From Christiangramia flava JLT2011 (GTDB taxonomy: Bacteria > Bacteroidota > Bacteroidia > Flavobacteriales > Flavobacteriaceae), in the NCBI RefSeq assembly GCF_001951155.1, contig NZ_CP016359.1, positions 434,001 through 498,000 of the forward strand: a DNA stretch of 64,000 nt, in the 5' to 3' direction. Positions 38,406 through 47,628 of the stretch are shown here, in pieces. Positions within the stretch are counted from its first letter, which is position 1; each line of letters opens with the position of its first letter. The notes under the pieces were generated by a model. The model had not been told where the DNA came from, did no database searches, and worked only from the letters and a program-made list of their open reading frames with translations. Position numbers and translations under genes: made by a program.

Positions 38406-38939
38406 TTAAAGATTCATATAAATATTCCGAAGTTCCTGTTGTCTTATACCCAAATATTTTTTCGTCAAGCTCATTGAAGAATGGTTGAACAACTCCATCA
38501 GGTACATTAACGCATCTTCACTTCTTCCGTTATTATTGTACACCCTTCTTCCAAAGGTCTTACGGAGGGAATGGCTACTTATATGCTTACCCGAAAAGTA
38601 CTGCTTAATTAATCTATTTACGTGTTGAGTACTATAGATTGTTCCTTTGCGACTTCTGAAAGCCTTAAAATTGGGATTCTCACCCTTAAAATATTGCAAT
38701 GCTTGATGGATATTTTCATTAATGGACAAAGTTCTAGTTTTTCCAGTCTTCTTTTCCTTAATATCTATTTCAGAATGCCTTAGCTCGCCAAATGTGAGTT
38801 CCAACAAATCTGAAATTCTTAATCCTAAATTCACACCGCATATTATAAGAAGACCGAAAGTAGGATTCTCACCAGACCTTATTAATCTCATACCTTTTCC
38901 TTGAGCTTTGTCAAAATCTAAATACGTACTTCCAACCAT
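38406..38939 (-). CDS. Short tyrosine recombinase (catalytic domain only)
   Basis: The 177-residue protein has the catalytic landmarks of tyrosine recombinases: the first Arg in NLGLRISDLLEL, a Lys in the beta-hairpin KKTGKT, the box-II HSLRKTFGRR, a His in LFNHSSMSLTKKYLGI, and the nucleophile Tyr in the same segment. The N-terminal core-binding domain of full integrases is absent, and so is the arm-binding domain. Such short recombinases occur in Bacteroidota mobile elements. It is divergent from the Xis-like gene at 39186. It may be a second integrase, an invertase-type enzyme or a resolvase for the element. Confidence 0.8.
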   Translation of the reverse strand: MVGSTYLDFDKAQGKGMRLIRSGENPTFGLLIICGVNLGLRISDLLELTFGELRHSEIDIKEKKTGKTRTLSINENIHQALQYFKGENPNFKAFRSRKGTIYSTQHVNRLIKQYFSGKHISSHSLRKTFGRRVYNNNGRSEDALMYLMELFNHSSMSLTKKYLGIRQQELRNIYMNL

Positions 38940-38952
38940 TTCAGCAGATTTA

Positions 38953-39061
38953 AATGTTCATTAACATCAAATATAAAGCATTTTTGAACATAAAACAAGA
39001 GTTTATTTATAACGGCTCCCGTAAAACCTGCTAATGTTCATTTATAACATAAGTGAACATT
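38953..39061. promoter_or_regulatory. Operator cluster between the short recombinase and the Xis-like gene
   Basis: Two pairs of inverted half-sites are visible: AATGTTCA (38953-38960) with TGAACATA (38985-38992), and AATGTTCA (39033-39040) with TGAACATT (39054-39061, spacer 13). The first pair begins 13 bases upstream of the recombinase ATG. Four copies of one half-site in a divergent promoter region suggest control by a dimeric repressor, perhaps the Xis-like protein itself. Confidence 0.5.
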
Positions 39062-39185
39062 ATCTATCCAATTTTCAATTGTTTTTCCTTTTCATCGTGA
39101 AAGCCTTGAAGGGAATTCTTGGGAATCCTTAGCTCCTCCTTCAGATATATTAAAAATTTGTAGCAGAAAATGAAAAACTACGAAT

Positions 39186-39440
39186 ATGAAATGTACTGAA
39201 AACACGACACACTTGGAAGTTCTTCTTAAAAGGCTACTGGAGAAACTAGAAGATAACGGGAATTGCGGACGCAAAAAATTTTATCGGAACAAAGACCTGA
39301 AAGATTCATTTGGACTCAGCCCTAACACTATTATAAAATACCGAGAGGAAGGAATTCTACCTTTTACAGTTATAGGCGAGATTTACCTCTATCCAGTAAT
39401 CGAGGTTAATAACATTTTAAAGAAAAATGCCATTTACTAA
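39186..39440 (+). CDS. Excisionase-like / helix-turn-helix DNA-binding protein
   Basis: The 84-residue basic protein has a winged-helix segment KDLKDSFGLSPNTIIKYREE followed by GILPFTVIGEIYLYPVIEVN. This is the pattern of MerR-like/HTH_17 excisionases, where the helix-turn-helix is followed by a beta wing. Such proteins bend DNA at attachment sites or act as repressors of mobile elements. It overlaps the start of the primase-like gene by 14 bases and is divergent from the short recombinase. Confidence 0.65.
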   Translation: MKCTENTTHLEVLLKRLLEKLEDNGNCGRKKFYRNKDLKDSFGLSPNTIIKYREEGILPFTVIGEIYLYPVIEVNNILKKNAIY

Positions 39441-40644
39441 TATGAGACTTAACCTTTTTAATAGTGTAACAGAACCCAAGGTTATGGCAACTGTTTCCCT
39501 GAATTCAGTTTTCGATATGATAAAATATGGGAGTGATAAAAAATGTCTCATTGAAGAGGCGCAACGGGCTTTAATTCTGAATTTTGATAAGGATAAATAT
39601 GACAGTATTAAAGTCACGCTTCCCTGTGTGACTTACTCTTTTCTTTTCAACGGTTATAGAAATAGTAAAAGTATTATTAAACCTACAGGTATCATAGCCA
39701 TAGATATGGATGGAGATACTAAATGCCCTGATGAAGATATTTTATACGCCTCATATAAAACTTTATCAAATAAGGGAAGACATTGTCTGGTAAAAGTTGA
39801 AGGATTAACTCAGAACAATTTTAGGTATAACTATGAATTAATTTCAGAAAAATTAGGTATAAATGCAGATTTGAATGCAGCTAAGGTAACTCAACCTTTT
39901 ATTATTCCCTTTGACTCTTCTATATACATTAATAATGATTCAGAAATATGGAAAGCTAATGAAATAAAAAAGACCCACATAATTCCCGAAAAAAAAGAAA
40001 AAGTAATAGGGAATGGCGTGGGCCAATCAGAAAAAAAACGATTTACAAATCTGAATGACATTATTGCTCATATAGATTTCGATGGAGAGGCCATATATGA
40101 TAATGGGGAGAAATTTGGTGTGGCATCAATATTTATTCCTAGACATGGTATAAGAGAGGGTTACAGAAACACAATTTTAATTGCAATCGGTTATCAGTTT
40201 CGAGCTCTAAATCCAACCAGTTCATATTACGACATTTATAATCTCCTTCAAGATATCAATAAAAAACATTCTAAACCTCCCGTTACAAAAAAGGAATTGA
40301 AAAAATTAGTGAATTCTATAATGAAGACTGAGAGCGATGATTTAAAGCTTACTCTGAACGAAAGAAAAAGATTTGTTTTTAATCCAGATTACGATTTGAC
40401 CCGCAAGGAAAGGCAAAGCTTAGTGATGACTGCTATTAATAAAGATAAAGCACGCAAGTCATTTGAGGAAATAAGAGCTGCTTTAGATGAGTGGGAGTTT
40501 CTAAAACACGGAAAAATTACCCAGAAAAAATTAGCAATGGTTGCAGGGAAGAATATTAAAACAATTAAAAAATACTATTCCAAATTTAAGGATAAAATTA
40601 AGTCACTAAATAAATCGTATAAAGAGAAAACGAAACCACCTTAA
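39427..40644 (+). CDS. VirE_N / BT4734-like (primase-like) mobile-element protein
   Basis: The 405-residue protein has a first domain that fits the VirE N-terminal/BT4734 family found in Bacteroidota mobile elements: LPCVTYSFLFNGYRNSK, then IIAIDMDGD, then the block KGRHCLVKVEG and AKVTQPFIIPFDSSIYIN (about 60-180). This family is related to archaeo-eukaryotic-type primases. A C-terminal part contains EGYRNTILIAIGYQF and LDEWEFLKHGKITQKKLAMV, which resembles a PriCT-like region followed by a helix-turn-helix. It most likely acts in replication of the excised element. No helicase partner is seen in the element, so host functions may be used. Confidence 0.6.
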   Translation: MPFTNMRLNLFNSVTEPKVMATVSLNSVFDMIKYGSDKKCLIEEAQRALILNFDKDKYDSIKVTLPCVTYSFLFNGYRNSKSIIKPTGIIAIDMDGDTKCPDEDILYASYKTLSNKGRHCLVKVEGLTQNNFRYNYELISEKLGINADLNAAKVTQPFIIPFDSSIYINNDSEIWKANEIKKTHIIPEKKEKVIGNGVGQSEKKRFTNLNDIIAHIDFDGEAIYDNGEKFGVASIFIPRHGIREGYRNTILIAIGYQFRALNPTSSYYDIYNLLQDINKKHSKPPVTKKELKKLVNSIMKTESDDLKLTLNERKRFVFNPDYDLTRKERQSLVMTAINKDKARKSFEEIRAALDEWEFLKHGKITQKKLAMVAGKNIKTIKKYYSKFKDKIKSLNKSYKEKTKPP

Positions 40645-40699
40645 TAGTTTACTGCTTGCAAATTATTGCTAAAACAAATTAACTTAAAAAATAAATGTT

Positions 40700-41023
40700 A
40701 TGATTACACCAGAAATACTTTCAAGAATTATAAATGAACTAGCTCCTTATATCACACAAATAGCAATTCATTATATGGATAGAGATGGGTGTGTTAAAAT
40801 TAAGGTGAATAAGGGTTATAATCTCGATACGACCTCCATGCGCTTTGTTCCTGGACCTTTTAACAAAAATGAACATATCTATTTAGGAGACGCTGAATAC
40901 AATTTTACGGACGGGTTCGAACCCTATGAGGCAATAGCTGTGTATTATTCTATTTTTTGGGAAGATATCAAGGGGTGGATGCATATTAAAGATGTAATTG
41001 TCCTAGCTCACAGCAATGAATAA
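40700..41023 (+). CDS. Small hypothetical protein
   Basis: The 107-residue protein starts at an ATG 55 bases after the primase-like gene (MITPEILSRIINELAPYITQ). It has no signal peptide, no membrane helix and no motif I recognise. The amino-acid composition is balanced and the reading frame matches the strand of its neighbours, which supports a real gene. The function is unknown. Confidence 0.6.
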   Translation: MITPEILSRIINELAPYITQIAIHYMDRDGCVKIKVNKGYNLDTTSMRFVPGPFNKNEHIYLGDAEYNFTDGFEPYEAIAVYYSIFWEDIKGWMHIKDVIVLAHSNE

Positions 41024-41595
41024 AAATGCAATTTGCCAGACTTATTTCTATTTTACAAACAATCAGGCATTCAGTCATGTGCTGCATTTCCAAGAATAGG
41101 AATAGCTTTTATTATTGCAATCCTTCATTTTAAAATTCACTAGAAATTTTATTCTTAATAATTAAGTTGCTATTCTCAAATTACTGGGGTTTACAGGAAT
41201 AAATTTAGATTTTAATAGTTGGATTAGATAACAATTTTATTGTAATTGTACAGAGCCGTTAATAAATGGAGAATAATTTCATTTAAAATTAGCAATCTCT
41301 TTGGAGCACCAACCAGCTTATATTTTCTTTTTAATCCCAACTCAATTGCTAACTCTTTAGACAGCAATCGCTTAGGACAAAGGGTGGAATATATACAGTT
41401 TATAACCTTCCCAGCGTTAACCTGTCACTGTTATTATTTAAAATGATAGATAAGAACGTTAAAATCTTTCCCTGACCATTTTTCTAACCGAAAAAGAACA
41501 GTAATAAGTGAATTTCTTAGCTGAAGAGAATTTGGCAATAGTTTATCTGAAACTTCTGGCAAATAATAGGTTTTTAATGTTACTTGTAGCAAGTA
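41024..41595. other. AT-rich stretch without a supported gene
   Basis: This stretch of about 570 bases contains one 66-codon open frame (41246-41446) with no start context, motif or codon pattern to support it. I see no RNA structure or repeat. It probably holds the end of the left operon and the promoter for the gene at 41596. Confidence 0.4.
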
Positions 41596-42060
41596 ATGCA
41601 GTATATAATGCCAATGCCTAACAACAATTACAACTGGCGACCCAATGACAACGGGGCGATAACAAATCTCAGATACGACTTAGAGGCAGAGAAATGGGTA
41701 CTAGCCTTAAGGAAAGCAAAGACCAAACATAGATTTAAGGATATTAGCGTTTTCGATGCAAACTTAAAAGCGGTAAAACTATTTCTTTCAATACCACTTC
41801 TTTTCATTTTTTTACTTTTCCTAATTCCTGTTACAGTTATTAAATTAATGTTTAATTATAATATCAAACTATTCCCAGGAGACCCACCAACGGGAAAAAT
41901 ATTAAGTGATAAAGAAAAGTTTTATTTGAGACTAAATGAAATTAAAAAAAAGCACTCAAATCATAATAGAACTTTGCCGTCAGACATGAGTGAGCAAGAA
42001 TTAAGAGATTTGGTTGATTATGTTAGAGCTGAGACGGCAAGGGCAAAAATTAATAAGTAA
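41596..42060 (+). CDS. Hypothetical protein with one membrane segment
   Basis: The 154-residue protein starts MQYIMPMPNNNYNW; a later Met (MPMPNNN or MPNNN) may be the true start. A strongly hydrophobic segment lies at about residues 57-83 (LKAVKLFLSIPLLFIFLLFLIPVTVIKLMF), with polar and charged ends on both sides. The C-terminal 60 residues are helical and Lys/Glu-rich. I do not recognise the family. It lies before the defence genes and could be element biology or cargo. Confidence 0.5.
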   Translation: MQYIMPMPNNNYNWRPNDNGAITNLRYDLEAEKWVLALRKAKTKHRFKDISVFDANLKAVKLFLSIPLLFIFLLFLIPVTVIKLMFNYNIKLFPGDPPTGKILSDKEKFYLRLNEIKKKHSNHNRTLPSDMSEQELRDLVDYVRAETARAKINK

Positions 42061-42127
42061 TTACCAGCCAAAAATTAAAAATTTTCAAAAAATTTTTTTT
42101 GACTCACCTGCATGGGAAATGAAGTAT

Positions 42128-42186
42128 CCCCAGGGAGGGGTATTTTCGAAGACAGGACACCCCTGACGTATAGCCAGGGAGGGGGG
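42128..42186 (+). repeat. GC-rich direct repeats upstream of the restriction operon
   Basis: CCAGGGAGGGG occurs at 42130-42140 and 42174-42184, each followed by an ATTTTC tract. Between them CCCCTG (42160-42165) can pair with the second CAGGG, and the first copy sits inside the small hairpin TATCCCC/GGGGTA. This G-rich island stands out in a very AT-rich region. Confidence 0.5.
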
Positions 42187-42210
42187 AATATTTTCAAAAT
42201 CGATTGGTAC

Positions 42211-42241
42211 TTGTTAAGATTATCCAAAAACACTACTTTTA
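42211..42241 (+). promoter_or_regulatory. Candidate promoter of the restriction operon
   Basis: TTG (42211-42213) and TACTTTTA (42234-42241) are separated by 20 bases. This is close to the Bacteroidota TTTG/TAnnTTTG promoter pattern, with one mismatch in the -7 element. It is 45 bases before the Mrr-like start and just after the G-rich repeats. Such matches are easy to find in AT-rich DNA. Confidence 0.35.
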
Positions 42242-42285
42242 ATCCCAGACTCTTACCCTACACCAACTAAAACCATGAATTATCA

Positions 42286-43218
42286 ATGGCTATACCTAAG
42301 CATGATGAAATAAGATTGCGTGCGCTTGATTTACTTACAAAGCATCCAATCCTTAAACTAAAAGATTTCATTGAACCTTTAGCAGAAGATTTTAATCTTT
42401 CAGAAGAAGAGGTAACTAGAATGTATCCTTCTGGAAATGGGCATATTTTCTATGACCGTGTGTCTTGGGCATTGAGTTACCTCAACATGGCAGGATTGGT
42501 TGATAAACCAAAACGAGGACAATATCAAATAAATCCTCAGGGGAGACAAATGCTTAATTCTCCTGAAAAACTGGAAAAATATATTCAAAAAAAGCTAGAG
42601 AAAAGAGAACCAACAAGGAAGAAAAAAGAAGCTACTACCACAGACAAACTTAGTATTGAAAAAGAAGATGAGGATTCAACTCCCCAGGAAAAACTCTATA
42701 ATTCTTTTGAGAACATCAGGAAATCAATATATGCTGAAATCTTAGATACTATTCTTAGTAAAACACCTATTGAATTCGAAAGGTTAGTTGTACAACTGCT
42801 TCAAAAAATGGGATATGGAGGTGAAATAAAAGATAGTGGTATGGTTACCAAAGCTTCTAATGATGGCGGTATAGATGGTGTTATAAAAGAGGATATTTTA
42901 GGACTGGGAAGAATTTATCTTCAAGCAAAAAGATATAAGTTAGACAGTGGTATCCAACGTGATGAAGTTCAAAAATTTGTTGGAGCACTACAAACAGCTC
43001 AATCTAATAAGGGTGTCTTTATAACCACATCTTATTTCTCATCTGGTGCGATTGGATATGTTGAAAGCCTTCACGGTTCGAATAACATTGTTTTGGTAGA
43101 TGGAAAGAAGCTTGCAGAATTCATCTATGATTTCGGTTTAGGAATGCAAGTAGAACAAACTATTGAAATCAAAAAACTGGATGCCGATTACTGGGATTCA
43201 ATGAAAGACCAGGATTAA
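42286..43218 (+). CDS. mrr: Mrr-like restriction endonuclease
   Basis: The 310-residue protein has an N-terminal winged-helix Mrr_N domain (about 1-100: HDEIRLRALDLLTKHPILKL, DRVSWALSYLNMAGLVDKPK). A charged linker follows, then a PD-(D/E)XK Mrr catalytic domain (about 155-285). The catalytic landmarks are FERLVVQLLQKMGY, DGGIDGVIKEDILGLGRIYL and QAKRY (QxK, about 213-217), followed by GALQTAQSNKGVFITTSYFS. Mrr enzymes cut modified DNA (type IV restriction), usually methylated DNA. It is the first gene of the cluster, 30 bases before the type III Mod gene. A modification-dependent nuclease beside a methyltransferase must avoid the host's own methylation, so its target should differ from the Mod product. 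Confidence 0.88.
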   Translation: MAIPKHDEIRLRALDLLTKHPILKLKDFIEPLAEDFNLSEEEVTRMYPSGNGHIFYDRVSWALSYLNMAGLVDKPKRGQYQINPQGRQMLNSPEKLEKYIQKKLEKREPTRKKKEATTTDKLSIEKEDEDSTPQEKLYNSFENIRKSIYAEILDTILSKTPIEFERLVVQLLQKMGYGGEIKDSGMVTKASNDGGIDGVIKEDILGLGRIYLQAKRYKLDSGIQRDEVQKFVGALQTAQSNKGVFITTSYFSSGAIGYVESLHGSNNIVLVDGKKLAEFIYDFGLGMQVEQTIEIKKLDADYWDSMKDQD

Positions 43219-43248
43219 AAAAATAATAACTGATTTACTTAAAAATAG

Positions 43249-44922
43249 ATGCCAACACTCAATTGGATAGGAAAAGATAAAATTGTCAATCATCACCAGG
43301 AAGTTCCCTTTAAAATCCTGGAACATAAATATGGTTTTACAGCCGAAGGTGGCCAAATACAAGCTGAAACTGACAGTGGCAACAAAATTATCCATGGAGA
43401 TAATTTAGAAGCATTAAAAAGCCTCTTACCGCAATATGAAGGTAAAATAAAATGTATTTATATCGACCCTCCTTATAATACAGGCGAAGAAAAATGGGCA
43501 TATAATGATAATGTCAATAATTCTAAAATAAGAAAATGGTTAGGCGAAGTTGTAGGTAAAGCTGGGGAGGACTTAAGTAGGCATGATAAATGGCTCTGTA
43601 TGATATATCCACGGTTAAAACTTCTACATAAACTATTAGCAGATGATGGAGCGATTTTCATCTCATTAGATGAAAACGAAATAACTAATGCTCGGATGGT
43701 TTGCTACGAAATATTTGGTGAAAAGAATTTTATTGCACAATTAGTTTTATTATGCAATCCGAAAGGAAGAAGTCAAGATAAATACTTTGCGACAAACCAC
43801 GAATATTGTTTAGTCTTCAGCAAAACGAATTTGGACCGAGGTGCGTTTAATGTAAAAAAGAGTCCTGAAGAAATCTCTAAGAACTATAAGCATAAGGATG
43901 AGTTTGGGGTATATAGATTGATGGAATTAAGAAATACCCATAGAGAATTTAATAGAGAAACTCGACCTAATCTCTTCTACCCAATTTATATTAATCCAAA
44001 AACTAAAGAAACCTCTTTAGAGAAAAATGATGGCTTCGAGGTAGAATGCTATCCATTGTGGAATGATGGATTTGAAGGTTGTTGGACCTGGGGTAAAGAT
44101 TTAGCCGAAAAAGATAATAATTTGTTAGTGGGGAAAAAACAAAAATCGGGATGGAAAGTTTACAGAAAATCATATGCCCAACTAAAAGGTGGACCAAAGG
44201 CAGAGAAGAAGCTTTTTACAATATTAAATGACTCTTCGTTTTATACAGAAAAAGGGCAAAGCAGCTTTGGGAACATTTTTCCTGGTCTCAATAAAAATGA
44301 TTTTCCACAACCAAAATCTGTTGATTATGTAAAGGAGCTTATAAATACAATAACGACAAAAGATTCAATCGTTCTTGATTCATTTGCAGGTTCTGGAACC
44401 ACAGCCCAAGCAGTATTAAACCTGAATTACGAAGATGGTGGAAATCGAAAATTTATTTTAATCGAAATGGAAGATTATGCTAATGACATAACCTCTGAAA
44501 GGATTAAAAGAGTTTCAAAAGGATATGGTGAGGAAAAAAATGCTGCTCCAGGTACAGGCGGTGAGTTTGATTTTTATGAACTGGGAATGACTCTTTTTGA
44601 TGAAAATCAAAATCTAAATGAAGAGGTGGATATTAAAAAAATTCGTGAATTCATTTGGTATAGTGAAACCCGAACTGCATTTCCAGTTTCGAGAGATAAT
44701 TCTGAATCTAATTTTCTTTTAGGCGAAAAGGATGGTACAAGTTATTATTTCATATACAAACCTAATGAACTAACAACTTTGGACTATGACGCCTTAAATG
44801 TTATTGAAAAGAAATCCGAACAATATATTGTTTATGCTGATAATTGCCTGTTACCTAAAGAATTCATGGTGAAGCACAACATAATTTTTAAAAAAATACC
44901 TAGAGACATCACAAGATTTTAA
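43249..44922 (+). CDS. mod: Type III restriction-modification system methyltransferase (Mod)
   Basis: The 557-residue protein has motif IV DPPYNTG (73-79), which comes before the S-adenosylmethionine-binding motif DSFAGSGTTAQAVL (about 377-390). This order is typical of beta-class N6-adenine methyltransferases of type III systems. The central region (about 150-350) would hold the target-recognition part. The C-terminal 130 residues (ELGMTLFDENQNLNEE onward) are also typical of Mod. It should methylate one strand of an asymmetric site and give specificity to the Res subunit. The res gene starts two bases after its stop. No simple-sequence tract that would suggest phase variation is visible. 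Confidence 0.93.
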   Translation: MPTLNWIGKDKIVNHHQEVPFKILEHKYGFTAEGGQIQAETDSGNKIIHGDNLEALKSLLPQYEGKIKCIYIDPPYNTGEEKWAYNDNVNNSKIRKWLGEVVGKAGEDLSRHDKWLCMIYPRLKLLHKLLADDGAIFISLDENEITNARMVCYEIFGEKNFIAQLVLLCNPKGRSQDKYFATNHEYCLVFSKTNLDRGAFNVKKSPEEISKNYKHKDEFGVYRLMELRNTHREFNRETRPNLFYPIYINPKTKETSLEKNDGFEVECYPLWNDGFEGCWTWGKDLAEKDNNLLVGKKQKSGWKVYRKSYAQLKGGPKAEKKLFTILNDSSFYTEKGQSSFGNIFPGLNKNDFPQPKSVDYVKELINTITTKDSIVLDSFAGSGTTAQAVLNLNYEDGGNRKFILIEMEDYANDITSERIKRVSKGYGEEKNAAPGTGGEFDFYELGMTLFDENQNLNEEVDIKKIREFIWYSETRTAFPVSRDNSESNFLLGEKDGTSYYFIYKPNELTTLDYDALNVIEKKSEQYIVYADNCLLPKEFMVKHNIIFKKIPRDITRF

Positions 44923-44924
44923 GC

Positions 44925-47564
44925 ATGGAATTAAAAAGCTACCAGCAAAACGTAATCGACAGCCTTGAAGACTATTTAGACTACGTTCAAAAATATAATG
45001 ACCTGGGTAAAGCCTTCAATCAATATTGGGAGGATAAAATTGGTCCATATAATCCTATTGACGGTTCAGGCATGGAGCCCTACAAGAATAATATCCCTAA
45101 AGCGGCCCATGTATGTGTAAAAGTTCCTACTGCGGGAGGAAAGACCTTTATAGCCATCAACGCATTACACTCTATTTTCTCTGCTTACGATAGTTCAAAA
45201 CCACGTATGGTAATTTGGTTGGTTCCTTGGAGCAATTTGTTACAACAAACTGTAAATAATCTTAAAGACCCTGAGCACCCTTACCGTCAGAAACTTAATG
45301 CACTTTTTAATAATAGAGTGGAGATTTATCAAAAGGAAGACTTACTCCAGGCTTCTAATTTCAATCCAACAGTTATTCAGGAGCAGATAAGTGTGGTAGT
45401 TATGAGTTTCGCCAGTCTTAGGGCTAAAAATAAGGAAGATAGAAAAGTGTTTGAAGAAAATGGTTATCTCGAAGCATTTGAATCTTTCTATAAAAATCAG
45501 AAGCATTTACTTGATGAAGTTTCTCCAACAGCATTAATTAATGTTTTGAGATACTTGAATCCTGTTCTGATTGTCGATGAAAGCCATAATGCTGAAAGTA
45601 CTCTGAGTGTAGAAATGTTACGAAATCTAAACCCATCCTTTATTTTAGACTTAACCGCTACACCGAAGCAAAATAGTAATATAATTAGCCTTGTACCTGC
45701 AATTGAGTTGAAAAAGGAAAACATGGTGAAGCTTCCCGTTATTGTCTATAATAATCACGATAAATCGGAAGTAATTAATAACGCTCTACATCTTCAGAGA
45801 AAGCTTGAAATACTAGCTGAGAAAGAAGAGAAAGAAGGAGGGAAATATATCAGGCCAATTGTACTTTTCCAGGCTCAACCTAAAATTAATGATGACAACA
45901 CAACTTTCGAAAAACTTAAACAACATCTTTTAGAGGTTGGAATTCCAGAGAATCAAATAAAGATTAAAACTGCAAATATTGATGAGCTAAAGGATGTCGA
46001 CCTTATGAGTAAGGAATGTGAGGTGCGATATATTATCACAATCAACGCTCTTAAAGAGGGATGGGATTGCCCATTTGCATATATTCTGGCTTCACTTGCT
46101 GATAAATCTAGTGCCGTAGACGTTGAACAAATTTTAGGGAGAGTATTACGTCAACCATATGTGAGAAAGCATAAGGCTTATCAGTTAAATTTAAGCTACG
46201 TGCTGACAGCTTCTGCTAAATTTAATGAAACCCTTCAAAATATTGTGAAAGGTCTTCAAACCGCAGGATTTAGTGAGAGAGACTACCGTAAGGTAGACAA
46301 GATGACCGAAGAGGACAAAACAGAAGTAAAAAATAAGCCTGTAGAGTCATTTTTGTTTCCAGAACAGGATGAATCTAAAGAAAATGAAGTTGATTTTGAT
46401 AAAAGCAAAATTCAATATAAGCCTATTGCTGGCGAAGAAGAGTTAGATTCAAATCCTGCATTATCTGAAATAGACAAAATGGCCTTTGAGCAGAACCAAA
46501 TCACCGAACGTCAAATTGAAGAGCAAGAAAAGGAACCAGTAGACGAAAAAATCTTTATTGAAATGGGAGACAAGGTAAAAAGATATAAAGTAAAAGAATC
46601 TTATATCCCAGTTGTTGAAGACATTGTATTTCCTCAATTCTTTTTGAGGGTAACTCCAAGCGACATTTTTGGAACTGAAGAAGTTCGGTTAAACCCAGAA
46701 GCATTACTTGAAGGTTTCAAACTTTCCCAAGAAGATTCGAATATTGATTTTGATAAGATATCCTCAGACCTCTACAAGGTTGACCTGGAGAAATCAGCAA
46801 AGGATGATTACAGACCATCTTTTACAAGAATAGAAGACAACTTAGTAAAAGACCCTATTGCTGAATATATCTTGGCAAAACCAAGGGAAAAACAGGTCGC
46901 AGACATTGCTAATGAACTAACTAGTTTGATGGGAAATATGTATCCTATCATGGACCCTGAAATAAAAGTTTATATATCAAGAATTATTGAAAACTTGAGC
47001 CAGGAACAACTTAGAGATATACTTGTTAGAAAGTGGAGTTATAGCGATAAAATTAAGGCTAAAATAAGACAACTGTCGGATGCATATGCTGAAAGACAAT
47101 TTATGGACCTCATAAAATCTAAAAGAATTTTGACTAAACCAACCTGGAAGCTTCCAAAGGAAATTGTTCCTGGTAATCTTGGCTCCTCTATTGGAAACTC
47201 ACTTTACGAACGTGAAGGTTCAATGAATGGTTTTGAAGAAGAAGCAATTATGCAGATAGGTACTTCTTCTAATATTCTATTCTGGCATAGAAATTTGGAG
47301 CGTGGAAAAGGATATTTCATAAACGGCTTTAAAGCAAAGCATTATCCCGACTTCATTTTACAAACTAAGTCAGGAAAGACAATTTTATTGGAAACCAAAG
47401 GTGGGCATCTTGATAATACCGACAGTGCTGCAAAATGCCGTTTAGGTAACGAATGGGAACGACTGGCAGGAGATAATTTTGCTTATTTCATGGTATTTGA
47501 AAAAAATGAAATCGAAGGAGCTTATAGTTTAGATAGAGCGAAGGAATTAATTGGGAAGATGTAA
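44925..47564 (+). CDS. res: Type III restriction endonuclease subunit (Res)
   Basis: The 879-residue superfamily-2 helicase has Walker A VPTAGGKT (67-74), motif II VDESHN (about 216), and motif VI QILGRVLRQP (about 402-411). The C-terminal PD-(D/E)XK nuclease has YPDFILQTKSGKTILLETKG (about 805-824). Length and domain order match Res subunits, which travel or slide on DNA and cut when two inversely oriented unmodified sites meet. It is translationally coupled to mod with a two-base gap. All key motifs look intact, so the system should be active. Confidence 0.93.
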   Translation: MELKSYQQNVIDSLEDYLDYVQKYNDLGKAFNQYWEDKIGPYNPIDGSGMEPYKNNIPKAAHVCVKVPTAGGKTFIAINALHSIFSAYDSSKPRMVIWLVPWSNLLQQTVNNLKDPEHPYRQKLNALFNNRVEIYQKEDLLQASNFNPTVIQEQISVVVMSFASLRAKNKEDRKVFEENGYLEAFESFYKNQKHLLDEVSPTALINVLRYLNPVLIVDESHNAESTLSVEMLRNLNPSFILDLTATPKQNSNIISLVPAIELKKENMVKLPVIVYNNHDKSEVINNALHLQRKLEILAEKEEKEGGKYIRPIVLFQAQPKINDDNTTFEKLKQHLLEVGIPENQIKIKTANIDELKDVDLMSKECEVRYIITINALKEGWDCPFAYILASLADKSSAVDVEQILGRVLRQPYVRKHKAYQLNLSYVLTASAKFNETLQNIVKGLQTAGFSERDYRKVDKMTEEDKTEVKNKPVESFLFPEQDESKENEVDFDKSKIQYKPIAGEEELDSNPALSEIDKMAFEQNQITERQIEEQEKEPVDEKIFIEMGDKVKRYKVKESYIPVVEDIVFPQFFLRVTPSDIFGTEEVRLNPEALLEGFKLSQEDSNIDFDKISSDLYKVDLEKSAKDDYRPSFTRIEDNLVKDPIAEYILAKPREKQVADIANELTSLMGNMYPIMDPEIKVYISRIIENLSQEQLRDILVRKWSYSDKIKAKIRQLSDAYAERQFMDLIKSKRILTKPTWKLPKEIVPGNLGSSIGNSLYEREGSMNGFEEEAIMQIGTSSNILFWHRNLERGKGYFINGFKAKHYPDFILQTKSGKTILLETKGGHLDNTDSAAKCRLGNEWERLAGDNFAYFMVFEKNEIEGAYSLDRAKELIGKM

Positions 47565-47628
47565 ATGAATAAATGCATTTAATAATACTTAATTTTCTAT
47601 TTCATAGGATGGTAATTAAATCCAAGGG

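Noticed and set aside
41246..41446. 66-codon open frame in the element
   Set aside because: No motif, no upstream context and a composition like the surrounding non-coding DNA.
43249..44922. Phase-variable mod gene
   Set aside because: No simple-sequence repeat tract long enough for slippage is visible in the gene or just upstream.
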